Source: B46-G9 sp964581175
GTDB taxonomy: Bacteria > Desulfobacterota > DSM-4660 > Desulfatiglandales > Desulfatiglandaceae
NCBI GenBank assembly: GCA_964581175.1
Contig: CAZONI010000018.1
Span: 1 to 55,558 of the forward strand
Length of the DNA: 55,558 bases
Reading direction: 5' to 3'
The translations under genes were made by a program, and so were the position numbers. Shown here one piece after another: positions 41,954 through 50,976 of this stretch. The first letter of the stretch is position 1, and each line of letters opens with the position of its first letter. Below the pieces are notes generated by a model, which worked only from the letters and a program-made list of their open reading frames with translations, was not told the DNA's origin and ran no database searches.

Positions 41954-42844
41954 TCACAGGTCTGATTTGTTGAAAGAGATGATTGCAGAGACTTTGTTCT
42001 CGAGGCTTTTTACCTCGTCGACAATGATCCGGGTGTATTCCTTTTCCGGTTCCCCCTCAGGGGTCTTTTCATCGAGCCTCCGCGCCAGGCCGCCCACCAC
42101 CGCCAGCGAATTCCTACACTCGTGGGCTATCCTCTGGGACATCTTGCCCATGGCGGCCAGCCGTTCGGCCTCGATCAGCTTTTTGGCCTTTCTCTCCAGT
42201 TCTTCGGTTCGTTCTTTTACTTTTCTTTCTAGATTCCGATTCAGCTCGTTTATCTCCTGGTAAAGCTGGGAAATCCTGATGGCAATGCCGATCTGGCCGG
42301 CGATAATGGTTATGACGTCATTGAATCGCTCATGGAAATAACCCTTCTTCCTGCTGGCGGTAACAAGGACGCCGATGGGTTCTCCTTCTACGATGATCGG
42401 GGCGATGGCGAATGATCTGATATCTTCACCGACGCTCCTGGTTGTGGATATGGGCTTGTCGATCTCATCGGGATCGTTGATGATAACTATTTTGCCGGTC
42501 AGGAAAGCCTCTCCGGAATAGCACTCCGGCGTCGGCTTTCTGGTGGCCTGCTCTATGAAGGCCCGGCTTAGCCCCCGATGACTTCTGATCCTCAGATTTC
42601 CATCCTTGTCGAGGAGGCGGACCGAACAGGCATCCAGCTTGAACTCCTCCACGAGAAGCCCCACGATGGCATCCAGGACATGCTGCACGGAGAGGAGCGA
42701 AGAGACGAATCTGGTAATTTCCTGCAGGATCCTGATCTTCTGCTCTGCTTCCCTCAGTTGTTTTGCTGTCTCCATGTGAAAGTGACCTTCTTTCGGCTCG
42801 GATGCTCCGTCTTGCATAGATCGGACTTCTTGCGAGACCCTCAT
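41954..42844 (-). CDS. GAF sensor protein with HisKA-like dimerisation domain but no ATPase domain
   Basis: A 296-residue protein: a GAF domain (about 45-190, with VRLLDKDGNLRIRSHRGLS and GEPIGVLVTASRKKGYF), a long coiled coil (about 195-232) and a DHp/HisKA-like helical pair containing RIAHECRNSLAVVGGLARRL with His241. It ends soon after, with no N-box or G-box of a HATPase_c domain. It cannot autophosphorylate alone; it may be phosphorylated by, or dimerise with, another kinase, or be a truncated kinase. The region beyond its stop codon shows no kinase-like continuation. A second ATG (METAKQ) is possible as start. It is the last gene of the minus-strand group starting at 47328. Confidence 0.78.
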   Translation of the reverse strand: MRVSQEVRSMQDGASEPKEGHFHMETAKQLREAEQKIRILQEITRFVSSLLSVQHVLDAIVGLLVEEFKLDACSVRLLDKDGNLRIRSHRGLSRAFIEQATRKPTPECYSGEAFLTGKIVIINDPDEIDKPISTTRSVGEDIRSFAIAPIIVEGEPIGVLVTASRKKGYFHERFNDVITIIAGQIGIAIRISQLYQEINELNRNLERKVKERTEELERKAKKLIEAERLAAMGKMSQRIAHECRNSLAVVGGLARRLDEKTPEGEPEKEYTRIIVDEVKSLENKVSAIISFNKSDL

Positions 42845-42966
42845 GTCTTCGTTCTAAAAAATTCAAGAATGTCTTCCGCCCGGGCAATGAACCGGCTTCC
42901 TGCCGGAAACTCACTGTCCACGGCCGCGCTCTCACCTATTGAGAAGCGGCCTTCGAGTCACAGACC

Positions 42967-43986
42967 TTAAAACAACTTCCCCTGTTCTCCTTCATCCTCT
43001 TCTCTTGCGATACATGCTTCTTCCATTGAGACCGTATTGGATTTGAGGAAATAGCGTTCGAAGAGGCGGCTGTAATCGGTCCACGCTCCTTCCCTGCTGT
43101 CCCTCTCAAAAAGACGCCCCAGGCCGTTCACCTTTGCGTCCAGGTCGTCCGCCAGGTGAAGGACGAAGGCCTCCAGAAATTTCGGCCGTTTGGGGGAACC
43201 GAATTCGTATTCTCCATGATGGCTGAGGATGAGGTGTTTCAAACGGGACGCCAGGTCTTGCGGGAATGCCTTCAAGGACCTGAGTTTTTCTTCCACCATA
43301 AGGGTCCCCTGCACCAGGTGTCCCACGAGCCTCCCCTCACCGGTGTAGTCGATCTGCAGGTCCCAGCTCAGCTCCCTGACTTTTCCGATGTCATGGAGAA
43401 ACCCGCCGGCCAGGAGGAGGTCCCTGTCCAGGTGCGGATAATGATCCGCAACCTGCCGGATTATCCCGCACACCGACAACGTGTGTTCCAGGAGCCCGCC
43501 CAGGTAATTATGGTGGAAATTCTTGGCGGCGGGCGCCTTTTCAAAGAGCTGCATGAACTGCGCGTCGAGAAAGAACTTCTCGATCAGGGCCTTCAGGTCT
43601 GGGTTCCGGACTTCCTGCATCAGTCTCCGGAGACGCATCACCATGACCCCTGACGACTCCGCTGAAGACTCAAGAAAAAGGGAGCTGTCCACCTCTCCCG
43701 TCACCGCTTCCAGTCCCGAGAGCGTCAGCTGGATACGGCCCCGATAGGAGGTGGCGCTCCCTCGTATAAGGAGCACATCACCGGTCTTGAACCGCGAGGA
43801 AATCTCTTCGGCGCCGTCCCACACCTTGGCCTCCACGTCTCCGGTGCGATCCGCCAGGAGGACGGTCAGGAAGGCGTCGCCTCTTCTGGTGCTCCCCAGC
43901 CGTTTCTCCCGCACCGCATACAGGCCCTCGACGGCATCACCTTCCTGGATATCCTTGATCCAGGTATGAGGGGCGTCAGTCGTCAA
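42967..43986 (-). CDS. HD-domain 3'-5' exoribonuclease (YhaM-type) with OB fold
   Basis: A 339-residue protein with an OB-fold N-terminus (about 15-95, AKVWDGAEEISSRFKTGDVL) and an HD phosphohydrolase domain (HTLSVCGIIRQVADHY, GGFLHDIGKVRELSWD, HLILSHHGEYEFGSP). This order matches YhaM/CBF1-type nucleases, which degrade RNA or DNA from the 3' end using two metals. Its start overlaps the end of the class II aldolase gene by 11 bp, so the two may be co-expressed. Confidence 0.88.
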   Translation of the reverse strand: MTTDAPHTWIKDIQEGDAVEGLYAVREKRLGSTRRGDAFLTVLLADRTGDVEAKVWDGAEEISSRFKTGDVLLIRGSATSYRGRIQLTLSGLEAVTGEVDSSLFLESSAESSGVMVMRLRRLMQEVRNPDLKALIEKFFLDAQFMQLFEKAPAAKNFHHNYLGGLLEHTLSVCGIIRQVADHYPHLDRDLLLAGGFLHDIGKVRELSWDLQIDYTGEGRLVGHLVQGTLMVEEKLRSLKAFPQDLASRLKHLILSHHGEYEFGSPKRPKFLEAFVLHLADDLDAKVNGLGRLFERDSREGAWTDYSRLFERYFLKSNTVSMEEACIAREEDEGEQGKLF

Positions 43987-45271
43987 AATCGCCCGAAGCT
44001 CCCTTGTGAAGATTCAAGGTCTTTGCACGTGCATGGATCTTGGCCTCGGTCCATTCTGCCGGGTCGTCAATCCTGCCGGCCTTCGGTCCCATGGCGAAAG
44101 AGCCTGCCTGAAGGATTGCCTCAATGGCGAGCGGTGCGGTATCCCGGGCATTGAAAACCTCGCTGAGGAGTTCATAGACAAAATCCTCCACACCCTGCAC
44201 CATCCTTTCACGAATATCTCCCGGGAGAGCAAGGAGCCAGTTTTCAAAAGGGAGGTTCAGTTTCTTGTAATTGCCCCCTTTCAGTCCCTTCTCTTTGGCA
44301 TAGCCGACCATCTCGTTCCACATGGATTCGGTAACCCCTTTATCGGGCATCTTGATGAATTCACCGTTCTCATCAAGCTGGGCATTGCCGTAGTCGTTCA
44401 CCTTGACGCCCCAGGAGATCATCTGAAGCGCCGTGGCAACATTTGCCTTTGTGGTGCGCGTCTTCAGGGCGATTTGACGGAGTCGCTCCGAACTGTTTCC
44501 CGAGGTCCCGTGCTGCGCGCCGGAGACCTTGTAGGGGGCCAGGGCATCGTGGATCTTGGAGGTGAGCGGTACCTGTATCCCCTCGTCACTGGCCTCAATG
44601 CCGTGGGTCGTTCCGTTGTTGAGGGCGATCCAATCGGGGAAAATATCGTGGGCGTTCAGGCCTTGAATAAGGAACAGGGCTTCGTCCACCGTGGAAAGGC
44701 CTTCTTTTCCCTTGATTTCTCCCACTTCCGTTTCATGGCCCGCCCATGGCGGAATGTACGGGATCAAAGCCAGGTTGGCAAGGAGGTTTTCATCGTCGGG
44801 CAGGTGGGAGGCGTCTATGGCTATTGACGTGATGCCCGCATCGAACAGGGAGGGAATTTCCGTCTTGGCCTTTTCCACGTCATCCGGGCCCTTGATGCCG
44901 TAATGATCAGCGTGAATGGCAATGGGCACGCTGATGCCCAGTTCATTGCAGATCGCATCCGCGTGCGTTGCAAGGTTCCAGAAGTTCGTGGCGCAGTAAG
45001 CGGAACCTCCTCCCTCGGATTTGGCGATCTCCAGGATAATGGCCGCATTGGCCCGTTGCGCCGCTCTCAGGGCGCCCCGTATCACGAAATGATTTCTCCC
45101 GTTGGCTGCGATGGTCATGGCCTTCCCCTTGGCCAGCAGCGCCCTGTCGATGGCCTTCCCGCTCACGATCAGCGCCCTCGAATGGGGAAAAAGCCGCGCG
45201 ATATTCGGCGGCCTTCCGGTCTCGACCGCTTTCTCAAAATCTCTCGATCCATACCCCTTACCAGATGCCAT
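43976..45271 (-). CDS. Class II fructose-bisphosphate aldolase family protein
   Basis: A 431-residue zinc aldolase. The metal-binding pattern IAIHADHYGIKGPDDVEKA (HADH) and GTSGNSSERLRQI are visible, with NNGTTHGIEASDEG as another family segment. It belongs to the longer class II branch, about 80 residues longer than E. coli FbaA. It converts fructose 1,6-bisphosphate (or a similar ketose bisphosphate) to DHAP and an aldehyde. It lies after the alcohol dehydrogenase gene by about 98 bp in the same direction. Confidence 0.88.
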   Translation of the reverse strand: MASGKGYGSRDFEKAVETGRPPNIARLFPHSRALIVSGKAIDRALLAKGKAMTIAANGRNHFVIRGALRAAQRANAAIILEIAKSEGGGSAYCATNFWNLATHADAICNELGISVPIAIHADHYGIKGPDDVEKAKTEIPSLFDAGITSIAIDASHLPDDENLLANLALIPYIPPWAGHETEVGEIKGKEGLSTVDEALFLIQGLNAHDIFPDWIALNNGTTHGIEASDEGIQVPLTSKIHDALAPYKVSGAQHGTSGNSSERLRQIALKTRTTKANVATALQMISWGVKVNDYGNAQLDENGEFIKMPDKGVTESMWNEMVGYAKEKGLKGGNYKKLNLPFENWLLALPGDIRERMVQGVEDFVYELLSEVFNARDTAPLAIEAILQAGSFAMGPKAGRIDDPAEWTEAKIHARAKTLNLHKGASGDFDD

Positions 45272-45369
45272 GTCTCCATCCTCCTTCGCGTTCCGCCCGC
45301 ATTTCTCACCGACAATCTGCTTCGCCGCTCCTCATCAAAAGCGGCGAGGAATGCGGGCTAGACGTTAGA

Positions 45370-46407
45370 TCATTCCCCCGTGTGGGGTTCAACAATGACT
45401 TTTATACACTCGTGTTCAACCGGCGAGGCAACCCACTGGAACGCCCTTACGGCCTCCCTCATCCCCAGCCGGTGGGTCACCAGTTTTTCAACAGGGATGT
45501 CCCCCGCATTCATGAGCCTGAGAGCGGTCACGCAGTCGCCGGGGCTGCCTGCGTACGTACTCGTCAGGGTGATCTCGGTCCTCCAGAAGAGTTCATTGAT
45601 GGTGGCGGGAATCGTTGCGGTTTCCGAGGCCCCTCCAAAGAAAAGAACCGTGCCTCCCCGTTCCACGCATTTCATCGCAAGCGGGATAAAACCATCGAAA
45701 CAGATGATAACCAGGTCTGCAAGGCGTTTATCGTTTGCCTCTTTCAGCGTCTCAACGAGGTTTTCATCGGCCCTCAAGACCAGATGCGCGCCCATCTCTC
45801 TTGCCTTTCCGAGGCGGAAGGGGATGGTGTCGGCCGCAGCCACCAGGCCGGCTCCGAGGGCACGGGCGAGCCCGACATGGAGCAGGCCGGATATGCCGCT
45901 TCCGAGCACCAGGACCGACTGCCCCGGCATGAGCCGGGCATTCTTCTGCCCCCGGTAGACGCAGGCTATCGGCTCCATGAAAGAGGCTTTTTCATTCGAG
46001 AGCCCCTCGGGGATTGAAAATACCCCCCTGTCCACATTGATGGCAGGGACGCGCACGTATTCCGCGAACCCCCCGGGATCGAAGCGAGTCCCTCTGAGGA
46101 GGGTCTCGCACACCGTGGGATGCCCGCTCAGGCAGTAGTGACAGGTATTGCAGGGTACGTGGTGGGTAGCGGCAATGCGCTCGCCCGGTTGAAACTTTTC
46201 CACACCGGGTCCGACCTCGACTACTTCACCCGCCACCTCGTGTCCAAGGACCATCGGGACCTTGTCGCTCCGATACCATTCCATGACATCGCTGCCGCAG
46301 ATCCCGCTGGCCGTCACTTTCATGAGCAACTCACCCGGGCCTGTTTTGGGCACGGGCATCTCTTCCAGTCGGACATCACGGTTGCTGTAGTACATCAAAA
46401 CGCGCAT
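45370..46407 (-). CDS. Zinc-dependent medium-chain alcohol/polyol dehydrogenase
   Basis: A 345-residue MDR enzyme. Catalytic zinc site: CGSDVMEWY (Cys37) and GHEVAGEVVEVG; structural zinc lobe: PCNTCHYCLSGHPTVC; dinucleotide fold: VLVLGSGISGLLHVGLARA. It probably oxidises a sugar alcohol or related polyol with NAD(P). It starts six bases after the LsrF-like aldolase gene, so the pair likely act on one pathway. Confidence 0.9.
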   Translation of the reverse strand: MRVLMYYSNRDVRLEEMPVPKTGPGELLMKVTASGICGSDVMEWYRSDKVPMVLGHEVAGEVVEVGPGVEKFQPGERIAATHHVPCNTCHYCLSGHPTVCETLLRGTRFDPGGFAEYVRVPAINVDRGVFSIPEGLSNEKASFMEPIACVYRGQKNARLMPGQSVLVLGSGISGLLHVGLARALGAGLVAAADTIPFRLGKAREMGAHLVLRADENLVETLKEANDKRLADLVIICFDGFIPLAMKCVERGGTVLFFGGASETATIPATINELFWRTEITLTSTYAGSPGDCVTALRLMNAGDIPVEKLVTHRLGMREAVRAFQWVASPVEHECIKVIVEPHTGE

Positions 46408-46413
46408 GACGGA

Positions 46414-47328
46414 TCATGTCCTCATGGGATTACCGTTTCCGCTTCGCCTGCTCGTCTCAAACAGGTCGAGGGCCTCCTCGGGTGCGGCGCCCGCGTGAAT
46501 AACCGCATTGAGGGCCCGCATCACGGCTGCCGGGTGCGGATGCTGCCAGACATTTCGGCCCAGGTTCACGCCGATAGCCCCTTTTTGCAGGCCGTCGTAC
46601 ACGAACTGGAAGACTTCCAGGGCGGTCTCACACTTCGGGCCTCCCGCTATCACCACGGGCACGGGACACCCGCTTGTAACCTTGTCAAAGTCTTCCCGGC
46701 AGTAGTAGGTCTTGACGATCTTCGCCCCCAATTCCGCGGCTATCCTGCAGGAGAGCGCCAGGTAGCGCGCGGTCCGTTTCTCCATCTCCTTTCCCACGGC
46801 GGTCACCGCCATGACCGGAATGCCGTAATCTTCGCACATGTTCACCAGATCGGAAAGGTTCTGCAGGGACTCTCTCTCATAATTGCTTCCCACAAAGATG
46901 GAAAGGCCCACGGCGGCCACGTTCAGGCGGATCATTTCTTCAACCGACGTGGTGATCACCTCATTGGCCAGGTCTTTTCCCACCACGCTCGTCGCCCCGG
47001 AAACCCGCAGGATAACAGGCGTTTCCGTGTCGGGGTCCACGCAGCTCCGCAGGACACCGCGGGTGACAAACAGTCCGTCGGCGTACGGGAGCAGTTCGCG
47101 TATTGTCTCCCCCGGCTGTTCCAGACAGTGGGTAGGCCCTTGGAAGTAGCCGTGATCGATGGGAAGGAACTGGCAGCGGCCATCCTCCCGGACGAGACGG
47201 GAAAGCCGGTTTCTCATTCCCCAGTCGAGCGTGTCCAGGCCCTTCATGGCTTTCTTCCTGGAAAGCGTCTTCGCCGCGGTGAGTTCGCTTGCACTCCGTG
47301 CCTCCAGAATACCTTCCGCGTCAGCCAT
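46414..47328 (-). CDS. LsrF-like class I aldolase / thiolase (DhnA family)
   Basis: A 304-residue protein closely resembling LsrF, the 3-hydroxy-5-phosphonooxypentane-2,4-dione thiolase of AI-2 catabolism: LDWGMRNRLSRLVRE, LPIDHGYFQGPTHCLE, LFVTRGVLRSCVDP, VSGATSVVGKDLANEV, and Schiff-base Lys206 in AKIVKTYY. The DhnA family also contains class I fructose-bisphosphate aldolases, so the substrate is uncertain. No lsr transport or kinase genes are present. It is first in a minus-strand cluster with a dehydrogenase and a class II aldolase, behind an operator-containing promoter. GGAGGAG precedes the ATG. Confidence 0.85.
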   Translation of the reverse strand: MADAEGILEARSASELTAAKTLSRKKAMKGLDTLDWGMRNRLSRLVREDGRCQFLPIDHGYFQGPTHCLEQPGETIRELLPYADGLFVTRGVLRSCVDPDTETPVILRVSGATSVVGKDLANEVITTSVEEMIRLNVAAVGLSIFVGSNYERESLQNLSDLVNMCEDYGIPVMAVTAVGKEMEKRTARYLALSCRIAAELGAKIVKTYYCREDFDKVTSGCPVPVVIAGGPKCETALEVFQFVYDGLQKGAIGVNLGRNVWQHPHPAAVMRALNAVIHAGAAPEEALDLFETSRRSGNGNPMRT

Positions 47329-47357
47329 TTTCTCTCCTCCGTTTGTGCAGTGAAACC

Positions 47358-47386
47358 ATTTTATGTTTGTAAATACAAATTGTTAA
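47358..47386 (-). promoter_or_regulatory. Sigma-70-type promoter of the LsrF-like operon
   Basis: On the minus strand TTAACA (47386-47381) and TAAAAT (47363-47358) are spaced by 17 bp; each box differs from consensus at one position. Transcription would start near 47350, about 22 nt before the ATG at 47328. A palindromic operator fills the spacer. Confidence 0.75.
47366..47379. promoter_or_regulatory. Operator TTTGTA-AA-TACAAA in the promoter spacer
   Basis: A perfect 14-bp inverted repeat with 6-bp arms lies entirely between the -35 and -10 boxes. A repressor bound here would block RNA polymerase. The form resembles GntR/LacI-type operators, but no such regulator gene is in the window. Confidence 0.6.
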
Positions 47387-47544
47387 GCTATCCCGCTTTG
47401 GATGTCAAGCGGATTCGGCCGCCCTGACCCATCGTGGAGACACGTGCCCCCACCACTCGCCTTCATGAAGCTGGATGGCATTTCACGGTGGGTCCGGGCG
47501 ACATTGATGGAAGCGCATCCACAGCCGGACGCATTCGGATTTGC

Positions 47545-47573
47545 GTTGACTTGGAACCAAATTGATTCTATTT
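47545..47573 (+). promoter_or_regulatory. Sigma-70-type promoter of the USP/receiver gene
   Basis: TTGACT (47545-47550) and TATTTT (47568-47573) with a 17-bp spacer, ending about 46 nt before the ATG at 47620. The -10 box has two mismatches. Confidence 0.55.
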
Positions 47574-47619
47574 TATCTAAAGATTCAAAAATAATCAAAT
47601 ACAAGGAGCGGAACCGAAA

Positions 47620-48492
47620 ATGATAAGCAAGATTCTTGTGCCTGTAGACGGATCCGTCTACACATCCAAGGCGATTGAGTTTGCCGCGCAGGCGGCGAAC
47701 GAGGAGGATGCACAAGTCCATCTCCTGCACGTGGTGAAAAAGACCAGGATCCCCTCTGACCTCGAGCATTTTATGCAGGTAGAAAGGATCAATGAACCCC
47801 CGCTCGATGTCTACTTGAACCTGATGGGGAATCAGATCATCGAAGAAGCCGAAAAGGAGGCCAGGAAGAGAGGGATAAAGAACATCAAGACCAGTATCAT
47901 CCAGGGAGATCCCGGAGATCTCATTGTCGAGTACGCGGCAATGCGCAGAGTGGATATGATCGTGATGGGCAGTTCCGGGATGGGAAGCGTGACAAGCTCG
48001 GTGTGCCGGCGCGCAAATCGGCAAGCTTGTGTGATCGTAAGGAGAAGCCTGCTGGAGGGAAAGAAGATACTTGTCGTGGATGATGAGCCCGATATCCTTG
48101 AGACGGTGGAAGAATTGCTTTCCATGTGCGAGGTTACGTGCGCGTCAACCTACGATGAAGCCAGGGACCTCCTCGAGACGGATTCCTTTGACCTGGCTAT
48201 CCTGGACATCATGGGCGTCAAGGGTTTCGATCTGTTGAAGCTGACCAAACAAAAAAAGGTTCCGGCCGTCATGCTGACCTCTCACGCCCTGAGTCCTGAA
48301 ACCACTGCCCAGGCGTACAGGGAGGGAGCCGCATCGTATATCCCAAAAGAGAAGATGGGTGATATCGTCACCTACCTGGATGACGTCCTCGAAGCGAGGG
48401 AACAGGGAAAAGACTCCTGGTGGCGCTGGTTTGAGAGGTTCGGCTCTTTTTATGAGCGGAAGTTCGGGTCCGACTTGAGCAAGAAGAAATAA
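47620..48492 (+). CDS. Universal stress protein fused to a receiver domain
   Basis: A 290-residue fusion. Residues 1-142 form a UspA-type domain (ILVPVDGSVYTSKAIEFAAQ, VDMIVMGSSGMG). Residues about 148-262 are a receiver (ILVVDDEPDILETVEELL, acceptor Asp196 in LAILDIMG, LTSHA, and IPKEK). The tail is Trp/Phe-rich. The usual ATP-binding pattern G2XG9XG(S/T) of UspA is broken: after GSSG the sequence reads MGSVTSSVCRRANRQ, lacking the 'LGS' segment by about 7-8 residues, so nucleotide binding is probably lost. Two bases separate its stop from the stop of the convergent EamA gene. Probably a signalling protein of stress response. Confidence 0.88.
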   Translation: MISKILVPVDGSVYTSKAIEFAAQAANEEDAQVHLLHVVKKTRIPSDLEHFMQVERINEPPLDVYLNLMGNQIIEEAEKEARKRGIKNIKTSIIQGDPGDLIVEYAAMRRVDMIVMGSSGMGSVTSSVCRRANRQACVIVRRSLLEGKKILVVDDEPDILETVEELLSMCEVTCASTYDEARDLLETDSFDLAILDIMGVKGFDLLKLTKQKKVPAVMLTSHALSPETTAQAYREGAASYIPKEKMGDIVTYLDDVLEAREQGKDSWWRWFERFGSFYERKFGSDLSKKK

Positions 48493-48494
48493 CC

Positions 48495-49385
48495 TCACCT
48501 CCACAATTGTGCCGTCAGCATCCCCGCCAGCATGAGCCCCGCCCCGATCATGCCGCGAACAGACATCACCTCTCCGAGAATGAGCCATCCCGCCGCTGCC
48601 GCGAAGACGGCTTCCAGGCTGAGAATGATGGCGGCGTGGGCGGGCGGGGTGTATCTCTGCGCCACCACCTGCAGTGTATAGGCTATGCCCACGGACATGA
48701 CTCCCCCGTAGAGGATGGGCACAGCAGCCTGAAGCACACTCCCCAGGACGATTCTTTCGGTCAGCCCCGCCACAATCAGGCTTAACGCGGAACAGACGGC
48801 ATACTGGGCGCAGGCGAGCCGCAGCCTGTTTACTCTCGGAGAAAGCCAGCCCACCACAAGCACATGACCGGCCCAGAAGAAGGCCCCCAGGAGGACCAGC
48901 AGGTCGCCGGGCGCGAAGGTAAGGTCTCTGGTGACACTCAGGAGGTAGAGACCTCCCACCGCGAGGCACGCGCCGAGCCATCCTCCCTTGGCGGACTTAA
49001 GCCCCCAGAAAAGTCCAAGGATCGGGACGATGATGACATACAGGCCGGTAATGAAGCCGGCCTTGCCCGCCGTGGTGTAGACAAGACCCAGTTGCTGCAG
49101 GCTGGCGGCAGAGAAGAGGACCAGGCCCGCGAGGGCCCCGCCCCAGAGGGCCGGTGAACGGAATACAGCATGCTGCCGGTTCCCCGGATCGGAATTGTAT
49201 TCCCTCCCACGGGGAGCCCGCATGACCAGTGGCAGAAGCACGAGGAGACCCAGGCCGAAGCGGATACCGTTGAAGGTGAATGCGCCGACGTATTCCATTC
49301 CCGCGCGCTGGGCGACAAACGCACCCCCCCAGATAACGGCGGTCAGCAGCAGGAGCCAGTCCGCTCTCAGCACACTCTTATCCAT
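48495..49385 (-). CDS. EamA/DMT-family permease (second)
   Basis: A 296-residue membrane protein with ten helices in two EamA repeats (WLLLLTAVIWGGAFVAQRAG; then LLVLLGAFFWAGHVLVVGWL). The pattern is that of the RhaT/EamA drug/metabolite transporter group. It runs convergent to the USP-receiver gene. It is only distantly similar to the permease at 8553-9458, so this is not a recent duplication. Substrate unknown. Confidence 0.9.
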   Translation of the reverse strand: MDKSVLRADWLLLLTAVIWGGAFVAQRAGMEYVGAFTFNGIRFGLGLLVLLPLVMRAPRGREYNSDPGNRQHAVFRSPALWGGALAGLVLFSAASLQQLGLVYTTAGKAGFITGLYVIIVPILGLFWGLKSAKGGWLGACLAVGGLYLLSVTRDLTFAPGDLLVLLGAFFWAGHVLVVGWLSPRVNRLRLACAQYAVCSALSLIVAGLTERIVLGSVLQAAVPILYGGVMSVGIAYTLQVVAQRYTPPAHAAIILSLEAVFAAAAGWLILGEVMSVRGMIGAGLMLAGMLTAQLWR

Positions 49386-49470
49386 TTCGATTCCCGAGGA
49401 GCATAGCCGCGAACCCGCCCGCGTTGATCATTCTCATTGTGCAGAAAGATGGATTGCCATCAATGCCGGA

Positions 49471-50976
49471 TCATCCAGTATAAGCTGATATCGGAGGTCT
49501 TTTGTCAAACCAGGGTCGCGCTTTTTCCAACTGCCCGGCCAGCCTGAAAAGCATGTCTTCACTCCCAAAAGGTCCGACAAACTGGACGCCCAGCGGCAGG
49601 TTGTCCGGTGTCCAGTAGAGAGGGACGGACATGGCCGGAAGTCCGCAAAGATTAGCCAGTTGGGTAAAGGGTGTCCGGGCGAGGCTCTTTTGCGCTATTT
49701 GATCCACAAGACCCATGGATTTCAAAAGTCCGCCCCACCGGAGAGCATTGATTGCCGCCATCAGCAGGGCCTCAATCGGCTTGGGTTTCAGTGCTCCGAT
49801 ACCCGCAGGTAAATCGGCCACTGTTGGTGTAAGGTACAGATCACATTTTTGAAAAAAAAGCCCCATTTTTCGGGCTGCCGAATCCCATCTCCGCAGAGCC
49901 TCCACCAGATAACGCTCCGGGTAACTCCTTCCGAGCAGGCCCAGGGTCCAGGTCATGGGTTCAACATCGCCCGGCCTGGCCTTTCTCCCCAATAATGGCG
50001 CCAATTTTTCCAGGTCAGCCGCCACTTCGCCGAAGTACATGGCCAAATAACTGTTCGCCACTGCCAGGCCGTCTATATCAGGTCTTGCTTCTTCCACCCG
50101 ATGCCCCAGGTCTCCTAACAATGAAACGGCCTTTTCTACGGCCTGAACGCATTCAGGGTGGACAGGCGTGCCTATGGGGGATGCGGTATTCCACCCAATC
50201 CTAAGTTCTCCCGGTTCGTCTTTCAATTCTTTCAGATAGGGCTTTTCGGGAGGGCGGATCTCAAAAGGTGAACCCGGGTCCGGACCATTGGTAGCGTCCA
50301 GCATGGCCGCGCTGTCCCGGACGGACCGGGTAATCACGTGCTCCTGCACCGCTCCCAGCCAAACCTGACCATGATCGGGACCGTTGGGGTTGCGGCCTCG
50401 GGACGGTTTCAAACCAAAAAGACCGGTATAGGATGCAGGGATGCGGATGGACCCGCCGCCGTCGCCGCCGGATGCCGCCGGTACAATACCTGCGGCAACT
50501 GCGGCCGCTGAACCGCCGCTTGACCCTCCAGGAGTGCGGTCGGTGTTCCAGGGATTGCGGCACGGACCGAACAGCAGTGGTTCCGTAATTCCCATCAGCC
50601 CGAACTCCGGGGTATTGGTCTTTCCCAGTATCACCAATCCCGCTTTTTTGAAACGAATCACCATTTCGTTGTCGTGATCAGGCACGTATCCTGACCTGGC
50701 TTTGCAGCCGTCGGTTGAGGGCACACCGGCAAAATCAAAGCCCAGATCTTTGATTAGAAAAGGCACCCCGGCAAAAGGACCGTCAGGCAAGGGGTCTTGA
50801 GCCGCCTTCCGGCCTTGGTCGATCATTTGGTTCACCACCGCGTTAAGTTCAGGATTGATCCGGTCGATCCTGTTGATGGCTTCCTCGAGCAATTCGAGCG
50901 AGGTCACCCGGCCTTCTCTGACAAGTTCAGCCAAACCCAAGGCGTCATATTGATCGTAGTCCTTGAAGCCGCTCAT
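49471..50976 (-). CDS. Amidase signature-family enzyme
   Basis: A 501-residue amidase with the complete Ser-cisSer-Lys triad: Lys76 in FLIKDLGF, Ser152 in GGSSGGSAAAV and Ser176 in GDGGGSIRIP. The family includes GatA, FAAH-like and aromatic-amide amidases; it hydrolyses a C-N amide bond in the cytoplasm. No gatB/gatC neighbours exist, so it is a free-standing catabolic amidase. AAAGGAGAGACC precedes the ATG. It is divergent from the sirtuin gene. Confidence 0.92.
   Translation of the reverse strand: MSGFKDYDQYDALGLAELVREGRVTSLELLEEAINRIDRINPELNAVVNQMIDQGRKAAQDPLPDGPFAGVPFLIKDLGFDFAGVPSTDGCKARSGYVPDHDNEMVIRFKKAGLVILGKTNTPEFGLMGITEPLLFGPCRNPWNTDRTPGGSSGGSAAAVAAGIVPAASGGDGGGSIRIPASYTGLFGLKPSRGRNPNGPDHGQVWLGAVQEHVITRSVRDSAAMLDATNGPDPGSPFEIRPPEKPYLKELKDEPGELRIGWNTASPIGTPVHPECVQAVEKAVSLLGDLGHRVEEARPDIDGLAVANSYLAMYFGEVAADLEKLAPLLGRKARPGDVEPMTWTLGLLGRSYPERYLVEALRRWDSAARKMGLFFQKCDLYLTPTVADLPAGIGALKPKPIEALLMAAINALRWGGLLKSMGLVDQIAQKSLARTPFTQLANLCGLPAMSVPLYWTPDNLPLGVQFVGPFGSEDMLFRLAGQLEKARPWFDKRPPISAYTG

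Noticed and set aside
46120..47427. Plus-strand frame of 435 codons opposite the dehydrogenase and LsrF-like genes
   Set aside because: It is the complement of two strongly conserved enzymes and spans their junction.
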